Assembly (NCBI RefSeq): GCF_000717995.1
Contig: NZ_JODM01000042.1
Coordinates: forward strand, 1 to 36,135
DNA: 36,135 nt
From: Streptomyces violaceorubidus
GTDB taxonomy: Bacteria > Actinomycetota > Actinomycetes > Streptomycetales > Streptomycetaceae
Direction of reading: 5' to 3'
The notes under the pieces are model-generated. The model saw nothing but the letters and a program-made list of their open reading frames with translations, was not told the origin of the DNA and ran no database searches. Shown piece by piece: positions 17,901 to 25,425 of this stretch (position 1 is its first letter; each line of letters starts with the position of its first letter). The translations under genes and the position numbers were made by a program.

Positions 17901-20900
17901 CCGGAAGGCCGGCAGGCCACTTCGTACCTTCTCGAGTGCCCGCCGCACGTCCAGCAGATCGTGCCGGCCGGTGCCTTCGAGACGGTCACGGGCGTCGGCG
18001 AGCAACTCCTGAAGGCCCAGGTCCTGGTCCTCGGTCACGGCGCCGTCGGCCTGAGCGCGGTGCAGTTCGGCGACGAGGTCGCTGTGTGCCTTCCGCAGCT
18101 GCGCACGCCGGGCGGTCTCCCTGTCGTCGATCTCGGCTTCCGCGGGCGGGACGAACTCGCCCGCCCCGGCGGCAGGCAGCAACCCTAGTCCGGCGAGGTC
18201 GACGATGTCGCGGGCTGCAGTGAAGGCGTCGTGCGAGAGCCGCTCGTCGAGGGCGTCCTGCCAGCTCCGGTCGACCGCGATCAGCAGCTCGCCCAACGAC
18301 GGATGCCCGTCGTGAGTGTCCTGCACCTTCAACAACTCTGCGTCGAGTGCGAGGTCCGGGTCGACCGGTCCGCCGTGACGCGCGGTCACGCTGTCGCCGG
18401 CCAGCAGAGCGAACAGCTCCTCCATCGAGGCGTGAGCCGCCCAGGCCATCGCACCCGAGAGGGCGTCCGGACGCCGCGCCAACCGCTCCAGTTCGCCCAG
18501 CGCCGCTTCCCCGCCGTCCAGCAGGGATTGACGCAGGGAGGAGATCTCCCTGACCGCACGGCTGCCGTCGGAACGGTCGCCGCGACGGGTACCGTCGACC
18601 GCCAGGCACCACTCCTTGACCAGGCTGACGGCCCGCTCCACGAGGTGCACCAGGTCCTGCCGCCCGGAGCCCTGGAGCGGTTTGCCGCTGGACGAACGGT
18701 ACTTGCGGTCCATGCGGTCGATCTCGCTGTTGACCTCGGCCAGTTTCGACAGCCGCTCTGACTGCTCCCGTACCTGCTGCAGCGCGTTGCGGTCGTCGCC
18801 GACGACGGTCGTGAGCAGCGATCCGAGCATCCCGTCGCCGGGGGCGAGCCAGCGCTTGGCGATCTCCGTGGCCCGTGCGAACCGCAGCCGCTGCGGCGCG
18901 AGCAGGTCACGGCTCTGCTCGCGCAACTCCCGCAGCCGGGTCTCCGTCTCGGAGACATCGGCGACCAGCGGCGAGGCGATCAGCAGGGCGCCGCTGAGGG
19001 CACGGTCGGCGACGGCGGTCGCCGCCTCTCCGAGCCGGTCCGGGAGCCGGGGCACCAACGCCTTGAGCTGAGCGCCCGCAGCATGGTCGCCGGTGATCAA
19101 CGCGGTACGCAATAGGGCGGGCAGGAGCAGGAGTTCGCTGCCCTCGGTGTCCTGACCCGCGTATCCGCCGTACTCCTGGAGCAGGTCCGCCGTCAGCCGG
19201 GCACTCTGGCTGTCCCCAGAGGTGAGCAGCGCGGCGGCACCGGCCAGGCGGAGCGCCGACACCTGGGGCTCGACGTGGCCGGCGGCCCTCGCCACATGGT
19301 GGGCGAGTCCGAAGCGCCGCTCCACGACCAGCCGCGCCAGGACCCCCTCGACCGCGGCCTCATCGGTGGCTCCGTCCGCCACCGGGGCCGCTCCCCGGAC
19401 GGGCGTGTCCTCGACGGAAAAGACTGTGCGAGCGGCGGGCGTCTGGCCAGGTGCGTCTGCGGACGTGAGGGGCGCCGGGTCGCTGTCGGCGGCCGGCGCG
19501 GCGTCTGCGTCTGCGTCTGGGGCGTGGATTGGCTCGGCGGTCGTCGTGGCTTCCGGCCCGGCGGTGGACTGGGGCGCGTTCGCCTCGGTCGGTGCGCCCG
19601 ACTGCATGGTTCCGTGTTCCGCGGTCGTCTCGGCGTCGGCAGGCTGGGCGGTGCCATGCGCCTCGGCGACCCCGACGGGGTGCGGGTCACCGTTTACCGG
19701 CTGGTCCAGCGTCAGCTCAGGAGCGATCAGCACCGCCATGGCGCATGTGGGCAGGACCCGTACGACCTGCGCCTGCAGTGCCAGGATCTCCGTCGCGGCG
19801 TCCGCCTGCCGCCCCAGCCTGATGAGGCGGGCCAGAGCGGCGAGCGCGGCGCTCTCCTCGCGTTGCGGTTCCCCCCACACCGGCACGTCCAGCAAGCGGC
19901 GGGCCACGCCGCGCACGGCCTCGACGGCAGTGACGGCAGCGGCGGAGCTGTCCGGGCGGCAGGCGACATTCAGCAGCACCCGCAGCGGCTCGCGGGCCTG
20001 GAGGTCACGCTCCCGCGCTGTCCGGTGCGCGCGTGCGGCACGCGTCACGTCCGCCAGGCGACGAGGCGCCCCCTCGATCCCGGCGGCCCGGAACACCGCT
20101 TCCACCTCATCGAAGGCAGTGCTCAGCGCAGCGAGCGAAGCCATGTCCTCGTCCTGCGGAGGGCAGCCGTCCATGACCGCGTCGGTGACCTCCTTCGCCG
20201 CCTGGCGGGCTTCTGCGAGGGCGGACTCCAACTGCCGGCAGGTCTCTTCCGGAGTCGTCCCCTCCATGCTCCTGGCGCCCTCGGACGCCGCAGGGGTCAC
20301 CTCGTGCGAGGCGCTGGGGTTTGCTGCCGCGGTCTCCGGTGCGGGGGCACCGGTGCCCGGCCGGTCGGCGAATTCAGCGCGCTCAGGTTTCCCGTCCTTC
20401 GCGAGCGCTGGCTCGTCGTCTCCCGCCACTCCGGAGGCGAAGTCGGGGTACGCCTCCACGAGGGACCGCGCAGCGGCAGCTACGGCGGCGAGCCGAGCCG
20501 ACTCCTCGTCACCAGCCGTCGTCCCGAGCCAGTCCTGGTCCGCTGCCCAGGCAAGGATATGGGCGTCGGTGACAGTGGCCTGGCACCACGCGAACACGGT
20601 GGCCCGGACCAGCGTGGCGCCCCACCGGGCAACAGGGTCGGGGACCGTCTCACCGTCTTGCGCCAGGACGAATTCCCCGACCTGGTTCATCACGGTGGCC
20701 GTGAGTCCCCTGACCCCGCATGTGCACGCGTGCTGTCGTGACTCGCGCCGCAGTCTGGCGAGCACATCCCGGCACAGGGCACTGCTCACCCGTCGAGGGG
20801 CCGACATGCGGATGCCCAGACTGGTGAGCAACTCCTGGCGGTGTTTGGGCCGCAGGGAGTTGAATGCGAGCTCCACCATGTCCGCAGTGAGGTCGTTCAG

Positions 20901-21020
20901 GGCGGCGACGGCCGGGGATTCCAAGGCGTTGAGCGCGGCGGCGAGGCCTTCAAGGTCCTCGGCCGAGACGCTCGGCGGGGACCATGGCGGCCCTGTGACG
21001 ACGCGGTAGCGGTCCTGCAT
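14952..21020 (-). CDS. Giant 2022-aa protein with C-terminal STAND/ORC-like P-loop ATPase
   Basis: Starts at ATG 21020 (MQDRYRVVTGPPW) behind GGAG at 9 bases. No signal peptide or membrane segment is seen. Residues 1-200 contain a short Cys cluster (HACTCGVRG). About 440-530 is a disordered Ala/Asp/Thr/Pro linker. About 540-1150 is long alpha-helical sequence rich in Leu/Arg/Glu, suggesting helical repeats or coiled coils. About 1180-1320 is a mixed alpha/beta domain (VVMSWAERDTSGASLLVVYF) directly before the ATPase. The ATPase opens with FYGRDAERKSIL, Walker A GGRGLGKS (Lys1359) and Walker B LLILLDECD (Asp1453, Glu1454). A winged-helix-like region (LVNRVLGYCSYQPFLLQMFG) and a further C-terminal domain follow. 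The layout (sensor-like array plus a STAND-type NTPase) recalls anti-phage STAND proteins, but I cannot assign it to a named system. Downstream of the 764-aa gene by 95 bases, probably one operon. Defence function is inference from architecture and neighbours. Confidence 0.8.
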   Translation of the reverse strand: MQDRYRVVTGPPWSPPSVSAEDLEGLAAALNALESPAVAALNDLTADMVELAFNSLRPKHRQELLTSLGIRMSAPRRVSSALCRDVLARLRRESRQHACTCGVRGLTATVMNQVGEFVLAQDGETVPDPVARWGATLVRATVFAWCQATVTDAHILAWAADQDWLGTTAGDEESARLAAVAAAARSLVEAYPDFASGVAGDDEPALAKDGKPERAEFADRPGTGAPAPETAAANPSASHEVTPAASEGARSMEGTTPEETCRQLESALAEARQAAKEVTDAVMDGCPPQDEDMASLAALSTAFDEVEAVFRAAGIEGAPRRLADVTRAARAHRTARERDLQAREPLRVLLNVACRPDSSAAAVTAVEAVRGVARRLLDVPVWGEPQREESAALAALARLIRLGRQADAATEILALQAQVVRVLPTCAMAVLIAPELTLDQPVNGDPHPVGVAEAHGTAQPADAETTAEHGTMQSGAPTEANAPQSTAGPEATTTAEPIHAPDADADAAPAADSDPAPLTSADAPGQTPAARTVFSVEDTPVRGAAPVADGATDEAAVEGVLARLVVERRFGLAHHVARAAGHVEPQVSALRLAGAAALLTSGDSQSARLTADLLQEYGGYAGQDTEGSELLLLPALLRTALITGDHAAGAQLKALVPRLPDRLGEAATAVADRALSGALLIASPLVADVSETETRLRELREQSRDLLAPQRLRFARATEIAKRWLAPGDGMLGSLLTTVVGDDRNALQQVREQSERLSKLAEVNSEIDRMDRKYRSSSGKPLQGSGRQDLVHLVERAVSLVKEWCLAVDGTRRGDRSDGSRAVREISSLRQSLLDGGEAALGELERLARRPDALSGAMAWAAHASMEELFALLAGDSVTARHGGPVDPDLALDAELLKVQDTHDGHPSLGELLIAVDRSWQDALDERLSHDAFTAARDIVDLAGLGLLPAAGAGEFVPPAEAEIDDRETARRAQLRKAHSDLVAELHRAQADGAVTEDQDLGLQELLADARDRLEGTGRHDLLDVRRALEKVRSGLPAFRKQAADRIRARLDALDPSMEERDQVLRRLETNDLATAADLVYFLEIGEPVPEIEGGESHLTEFFQAVPDGLPGGIDHDLVELVRSGGKHPMIPVLDYGGLSTDEAALAADALDEWRALAATEGKDRLQVAPTRQVPPLLKLLGYDAKSARPLDDRSQHRREYRLFEATGVEINGRAKAPAFGSQITEQGGNLRVMMVWGRPPAKVVMSWAERDTSGASLLVVYFGTLSREARVELAAGADRLQPLLVVDDAALAYLAARGNRQVSAATQTLLPFSGVNPYIREKRGRIGGEMFYGRDAERKSILDPRGTQVIYGGRGLGKSALLADAGERFTEQRPGYYQTVYVNLDQENIGKGSSRGPEALWSVLLRELTVAQVLEDRPQGRGKRQEISERVRAGIRTWLDGDSRRRLLILLDECDQFFEADAPRFDQTKKLKGLGSDTKDAAKVVFAGLHSVQRFSKLASNGPFGHLAQTPKVIGPLAPQSAAELLVEPMRALGFEFKDLDLVNRVLGYCSYQPFLLQMFGHRLVELMHRKRTRRGAGEPPYEVEVADIEIVESDAALRDGISAAFKDTLSLDHRYDVIANVLAYHARHHGLEVRLSDTELREECETYWRKGFEQLDTEGFRAYLSEMVGLGILAPNHDGLGWHLRGPNALRMIGTSHEVEARLLRAEQDCELQESIVQEGRPELPDGRPAPLTNTQLDDLLGERSNRTRVVLGTTATGVADVARTLRTIAGPIDGWTLPPVGKPSVYKQELTGGRPRERRVVISDFVNYRDPVRPETCREAVDLAETLLPATPGVTRAVVLVTDPAQLALWRSLLTGTEPTSAAPVVLRRHDHRSLRGWAQRVEMFHTEDRLDRLHELTGGWPLLVNRAHRLHEELGDPDEVLRRLAGLRADRAEARAFTEATGVYAEPLLVAGYRALDDEFKDGLFDIEGAVTAVALKIDDEDEARWIVNCLNALQVCDREDTQLRLEPVLRECVALGG

Positions 21021-21115
21021 GTACACGCACTCCGTTTCTGTGGGTGTCGGGACGAAGTCTGTGGGTGACGGATAGAAGAGGGCCGGAGCCGTGGATGCGC
21101 GAAAGCCGCGAAAGG

Positions 21116-23410
21116 TCAGCGGCCGCGCGTGTGTTCGGTCACGAACGTGTAGCCGTACGGCAGTTCCCAGCCGTCCGCCTTGCCAAGCCTGCGGCAGTAC
21201 TCCCGGAAGGCCGCACGCTGAACGTCGCTGGGCAGACACCCCGGCCGCAGGCGGCGTAGATGACCTGCGACGAACTGAGCGTCGCGCGGTCCCTCACTGC
21301 CCGGCTCGCCACCGCCCCACGGACGTATCACCCGCGGCCTGACGGGGCGGTAACCGATGAGGGGAATAGTCTGCTGTCCGTCACGCGGCGGGAAGTGCGG
21401 CTGCCCCCAGGCGTCCCGGCTGCCAAGGGTCGGCTCCAGAAGACGTTCCGCGAGCAGTTCCGCGACGGCCGAGTCCAGGGCGGCGGCCTGCGACCGGGCC
21501 GGTCGGCGCCCGTAGACCGCACTCGGCAGAACCGACCGGTCCATCAGGGCATGCCCTTCCAGAGTGAGCAGACCGCAGCGGCGCACGGTGCGCATCACCA
21601 GTTGTCGGGGACCCAGCCCGACCGCGCTGTCACCATGACGGCTGCTGCCCGGCACGTCCTCCCTGGTGAGCACGCGAGAGTCGTAACAGTGCCCCGTCTC
21701 ACGGTCGCCGACCTGAACCCGTTCCTTCAGCCGCGTCGTCGCGAGACGGATCACTGTGTCGCCACGACGCCGACGCAGCTCCAGCGTCAAGCCGGGGAAA
21801 AAGTCACCGGGCCAGACAATTCCCGTCAACCGACCAGAGGCGTCGCCGAGTTCGGCGGTGACGTCCTGAACCGCCTCCTTAACGTCCAACGTTCCACCGG
21901 AGTGGACTAATTCGAGGCGCAGCGTGGGGTGCGCGCCGTGCAACTGGTGAAGCTCCTCCGCGACGAACGGGTGCAGCGGGAACCAGCCGTCGATGAGATG
22001 GGCCAGCCGCAGGGGCGCCCGCCAGACGATCTCCTGCTCATCGCTCCGCAGAAGATCACCGGTGCCGAGGAGGTCGTCGTCGGCGAGGGGCAGATCTACC
22101 GGTTCCAGCTGCTCCTCCGCTTCGGGTTCCGACGGTGCCGGCAGTGTGGAGGTCCAGCCGCGTCCGGCCGGCACCAGGGGGTTTCCGGGTGTCTCCGCGT
22201 CACCGGGATGATGAGACCGCCAAACCCCTCCCCCCTCGAAGGCGTCGTCGAGGGTGATCCGCGAGCCGTTTCCGAACAGTCCCCCGTCGCTGTCCCCTTG
22301 TACTACGTCGGCGAGCGCCAGGTTCGCCCGGCACACCGCAGCGGCGTACCCCGGTCCCCTGAGCCGTTCCGACGCCCCGGGAAAACCGCGAAGCCGTGGT
22401 CCGACCGTTGTGTACACAGTGACCGGAGCGACAAGGCCGTATCGTCGCCTCACCGGGGTGGCCGCGCGCTCCACCTCGGCCACGAGGGACCTGACATCGT
22501 CGCCGCCCAGCGGTCCGGTGTCCCGCCAGCAATCCGCGAGAGAGGCACGGGTCATGGCGTAATGACCCCAGGTGCGCAACGCGGCACTGGAGTAGAGGAC
22601 ACCCCGCACCGTGTCTAGGAGACCGAGCAACCCCGCTCGCAGGTCTTCGTCGTCCGTGCCGCCCACCAGGGAGGCAAGGGACACTGGGACGAAGGGGCTG
22701 AACAGCTGCTCCCGTGCTGTCGTCAGGAGATGGTCCGCGTAGGCCGCCAGATCGTCGCGCCGGGCTGCTTCCGAGGACGGGTAGCACACGTCGACGATGA
22801 CATGCCCGTCCTCATTGATCCAGCGCCCGCGCGTGCGTAAGCGATGAAGCTGGACCGGTGACAGGCCCAGAGCCGGACCGAAGGCCTGGAGGTCCGGAAC
22901 CAGCAGCTCCCTGCGCCGCGGCGCGGCGTCCTCGCCGGGCCTCCCAGGGCCCTCGGCGCCCGCGGGCGCCCCCGACACCCAGGCCGGCACGTCCCCGAGC
23001 GCGCCCACCTCCGGATGCGCGCCCTCCCGGTAGACGATCTCGGCGTAGAGCGGGTCCGACCCTGTGGCGACACACACCATGGCACCGACTGGGAGCACGG
23101 GAGCGCACTCACCGAAGGTGATCACGGGGAAGCTGTCGAGGCACAGCGGGCTTCCGCCATACCCGTCGCCGCCGAGGTCGTACCCGAAGTACACGGCGTT
23201 GAAGGCAACGGTGGTGTGCACCGGTGCCGGACGGGCAGCGACAACCGCATCGAGGTAGCTCCGCAGCCGACTGCGTTCCCGGTCCGGGACGGCGGCGTAG
23301 CCCCTTGTCATGGCAGAGGTCAGAAGAGCCTGGTCACCGTATGGATCCGGCACCCGCGTCCGCTCACGTTCCTCGACCCCTTTTGCTGATACATGCGGGT
23401 CCCCACCCAT
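21116..23410 (-). CDS. Unrecognised 764-aa protein, operon partner of the giant ATPase
   Basis: A soluble 764-aa protein of a family I do not recognise. Start ATG 23410 follows GGAGG by 4 bases. Notable segments: an N-terminal part with FNAVYFGYDLGGDGYGG and FPVITFGECAPVLPVG; a proline/glycine linker near residue 170; a helical middle; an acidic linker (EAEEQLEPVDLPLADDD) near residue 460; then a beta-rich stretch GIVWPGDFFPGLTLELRRRR; and a C-terminal part that looks like a winged helix (VMRTVRRCGLLTLEGHALMD) plus RLRPGCLPSDVQRAAFREYC. No nuclease, kinase or ATPase motif can be pointed to. It is transcribed first in a likely two-gene operon with the 2022-aa ATPase and shares its upstream spacer with the DUF262-HipA operon. 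Possible roles are a DNA-binding or effector partner; neither is demonstrated by the sequence. Confidence 0.75.
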   Translation of the reverse strand: MGGDPHVSAKGVEERERTRVPDPYGDQALLTSAMTRGYAAVPDRERSRLRSYLDAVVAARPAPVHTTVAFNAVYFGYDLGGDGYGGSPLCLDSFPVITFGECAPVLPVGAMVCVATGSDPLYAEIVYREGAHPEVGALGDVPAWVSGAPAGAEGPGRPGEDAAPRRRELLVPDLQAFGPALGLSPVQLHRLRTRGRWINEDGHVIVDVCYPSSEAARRDDLAAYADHLLTTAREQLFSPFVPVSLASLVGGTDDEDLRAGLLGLLDTVRGVLYSSAALRTWGHYAMTRASLADCWRDTGPLGGDDVRSLVAEVERAATPVRRRYGLVAPVTVYTTVGPRLRGFPGASERLRGPGYAAAVCRANLALADVVQGDSDGGLFGNGSRITLDDAFEGGGVWRSHHPGDAETPGNPLVPAGRGWTSTLPAPSEPEAEEQLEPVDLPLADDDLLGTGDLLRSDEQEIVWRAPLRLAHLIDGWFPLHPFVAEELHQLHGAHPTLRLELVHSGGTLDVKEAVQDVTAELGDASGRLTGIVWPGDFFPGLTLELRRRRGDTVIRLATTRLKERVQVGDRETGHCYDSRVLTREDVPGSSRHGDSAVGLGPRQLVMRTVRRCGLLTLEGHALMDRSVLPSAVYGRRPARSQAAALDSAVAELLAERLLEPTLGSRDAWGQPHFPPRDGQQTIPLIGYRPVRPRVIRPWGGGEPGSEGPRDAQFVAGHLRRLRPGCLPSDVQRAAFREYCRRLGKADGWELPYGYTFVTEHTRGR

Positions 23411-23677
23411 GACACCTCCGCCGCACTACAGGTCACCCCGGCCCACCTGCGGTGATTCCCGCAGAGTATGCCCATCCGTGGGTTTCCTGTGGTGTTTTCA
23501 TCACTTTGCGATTCCGTCACCGCGTTCACGGCGAACGTAAAGCCGAGGCGTTAGCAACGTAAACAGAGTCGACGGAGTGTTTTATCGTTTACACTGCTAA
23601 CATGCGCACCTCATACTGAAGACGCCGCTCGGCGTAGCGTGTACGACATGGGACCCATCGACCAGGGGGACGCGAAG
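23411..23677. promoter_or_regulatory. Divergent promoter region between the two putative defence operons
   Basis: A 267-bp spacer, lower in GC than its flanks, feeding the 764-aa/ATPase operon to the left and DUF262-HipA to the right. For the rightward operon there is a promoter-like pair: -35 TTTACA at 23588-23593 and -10 CATACT at 23612-23617, spacing 18. The -35 box lies inside the right-hand palindrome, so a bound repressor would block it. The leftward promoter is not clear to me. No regulator gene lies nearby other than the HipA-like protein. Confidence 0.5.
23550..23601. promoter_or_regulatory. Paired palindromic operators GTTWRC-N3-GYWAAC
   Basis: GTTAGCAACGTAAAC (23550-23564) and GTTTACACTGCTAAC (23587-23601) each fit the palindrome GTTWRC-N3-GYWAAC. 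They are also near-exact reverse complements of each other (two mismatches). Their centres are 37 bp apart, about 3.5 helical turns. Two such 15-mers in a short A/T-rich divergent spacer strongly suggest a dimeric repressor site; the binding protein is unknown. Confidence 0.55.
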
Positions 23678-25390
23678 ATGACCACCGCAGGCCTGGAGAC
23701 GCAGCCCAGCGCCACCACGTACGAGCTGGGCGACCTCGTGTCCCAGGCCTGGAGCGGCCGGATCCACGTCCCTCACTTCCAGCGCGACTTCCGATGGGGC
23801 ACCACCGACGTGCTGCGGCTCTTCGACAGCATCGTCAAGGGTTATCCCATCGGGAACCTGCTCCTGTGGGTCCGTAAGACGCCAGCGCGTTCCTTCACCC
23901 TCGGCCAGCTGAAGATCGACGCGCCGGCCTCTCCGGACGCCCTCTGGGTGGTGGACGGGCAGCAGCGCATCACCAGCCTCGCAAACGCCCTCAGCCCCGA
24001 AGGACACCTTCACGAACCGTTCTCCATCTACTACGACCTCAGAGAGAAGCGGTTCATCGCTCAGCCCAAGACGCGCGAGCCCCAGCACATCGCGCTCCCC
24101 GTCCTCTTCGACCTGAAGAAACTCCTCGGGTGGTTCCGCACGGAGGGTGAACTGGTCGCCGAGCTCTTCGACGAAGCCGACCGGGTGGCCACCGCACTGC
24201 GCCAGTACAGGGTGCCCGCCTATCTCGTGCGGCAGGACGATCTCGACATCCTGACGGACATCTTCGACCGGATGAACAACTACGGGAAGCGCCTCAATCG
24301 GGCGGAGATCTTCTCCGCGCTCTATGCGGGCCCGGAGGAAGGAGCCGCGGAGCGGCTGAACCTGTCGCGCATCGCCGACCGCATCGCTGCAAGGACCGGC
24401 TTCGGCACTATCGACACGGACACCGTCCTCGCCTCGATTCTCGCTCGCCGCGGACCGGACCCGTCGCGGGACATTCGTAACGAGTTCAGCTCGACCGGCC
24501 GCCGGACCGCCCCGGAGTTCGAGGACGAGGACCAGTACGCCGCCTACGGCGAAGGCGAAGAGGCGCTGGTGCGCGCCATCGGTTTCCTGCAGGCCGAGGC
24601 GGAGGTACCGCACATCGCACTGCTCGTCTACCGCGCACTGCTCGTCGTCCTGACCCGCTTCTTCGCTCACTTCCCCGACCCCGAGCCCAACACCCGCCGC
24701 CTGCTGCGACGGCTGTACTGGCGAGTGGCCGTGTCCGGACCCGCCGTCTTCAAGGGCAGCTTCACCCAGGTTTCGCGTGTCCTGTGCGCCCGTATCCGCA
24801 AGGGTGACGAGCGCGGTTCGATCATGGGGCTGATGGACGCCATGGCTGAAGCCCAGCCGTCGATCCCGACCATCGAACGCTTCCGGACCAATGAGGCCGC
24901 CGCGAAGATCATCCTCAGCTCGTGGTGGTCCCTGCGCCCCCGTTCCCTGGTCACCGGGGTGCCCCTCGATCTCCAGAGCCTCTCGACGCTGCTCGCCGAT
25001 CAGAAGACCGCGGCCACGGTGGCCCATGTGATCTTCCCTCGTGGGCTCACCGCACAGCAGGTCCTGTATGCGGCCAACCGTCTGTTCCTGCCCAGCGCGG
25101 AAGACCCTGTCTCGGAGATCACGACATTGCTCGCTCACCGTCCTGACCATCTGGACGACGAGACCTGGGACCGCGTTCTGGCCTCGCACACCATGAGCCG
25201 ACAGACAAGTCGATCCCTCGCCGAGGGAGATCGCGAAGGTTTCCTGCAGCAGCGTCAACAGATCATCCAGCAGCATCTGAACGACTTTCTCGGGCGCATG
25301 GCGGAGTGGGACTACGAGGACACTCCCTCGTTGGATTCACTGGACTTCGACGCCCTCGACGAACTCGACGAGCCACAAGAGCTGTTCTAA
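23678..25390 (+). CDS. DUF262 (GmrS-like) domain protein
   Basis: 570 aa from ATG 23678, chosen because AGGGGG lies 8 bases upstream; earlier in-frame starts at 23639 and 23648 lack one. The N-terminal DUF262 domain is clear: IHVPHFQRDFRWG (residues 29-41), YPIGNLLLW, the signature DGQQR (93-97), and FDRMNNYGKRLN (196-207). In GmrSD and related defence proteins DUF262 is a nucleotide-dependent regulatory or cleavage domain. The DUF1524 HNH nuclease that often completes such systems (GmrD) is not evident. The C-terminal 300 residues are helical, ending in a very acidic tail (SLDSLDFDALDELDEPQ). First gene of a two-gene operon; the HipA-like gene starts 35 bases after its stop. A modified-DNA or phage-sensing role is plausible from the family but not shown. 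Confidence 0.85.
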   Translation: MTTAGLETQPSATTYELGDLVSQAWSGRIHVPHFQRDFRWGTTDVLRLFDSIVKGYPIGNLLLWVRKTPARSFTLGQLKIDAPASPDALWVVDGQQRITSLANALSPEGHLHEPFSIYYDLREKRFIAQPKTREPQHIALPVLFDLKKLLGWFRTEGELVAELFDEADRVATALRQYRVPAYLVRQDDLDILTDIFDRMNNYGKRLNRAEIFSALYAGPEEGAAERLNLSRIADRIAARTGFGTIDTDTVLASILARRGPDPSRDIRNEFSSTGRRTAPEFEDEDQYAAYGEGEEALVRAIGFLQAEAEVPHIALLVYRALLVVLTRFFAHFPDPEPNTRRLLRRLYWRVAVSGPAVFKGSFTQVSRVLCARIRKGDERGSIMGLMDAMAEAQPSIPTIERFRTNEAAAKIILSSWWSLRPRSLVTGVPLDLQSLSTLLADQKTAATVAHVIFPRGLTAQQVLYAANRLFLPSAEDPVSEITTLLAHRPDHLDDETWDRVLASHTMSRQTSRSLAEGDREGFLQQRQQIIQQHLNDFLGRMAEWDYEDTPSLDSLDFDALDELDEPQELF

Positions 25391-25425
25391 CCGGTCCGCT
25401 CACCGCGAACAGGACACCACCGCCC

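Noticed and set aside
19222..21009. Plus-strand frame (595 codons) opposite the giant ATPase N-terminal part
   Set aside because: Ser/Ala/Arg-rich shadow of the real gene, which has better codon usage and continuous domains.
23602..23619. Five-codon frame MRTSY right after the right-hand operator, as a possible leader peptide
   Set aside because: No Shine-Dalgarno, and it overlaps the proposed -10 box, so it would lie upstream of the transcript start.
23597..25276. Minus-strand frame (559 codons) opposite the DUF262 gene
   Set aside because: The plus strand carries clear DUF262 motifs and a Shine-Dalgarno; the opposite frame has no recognisable content.
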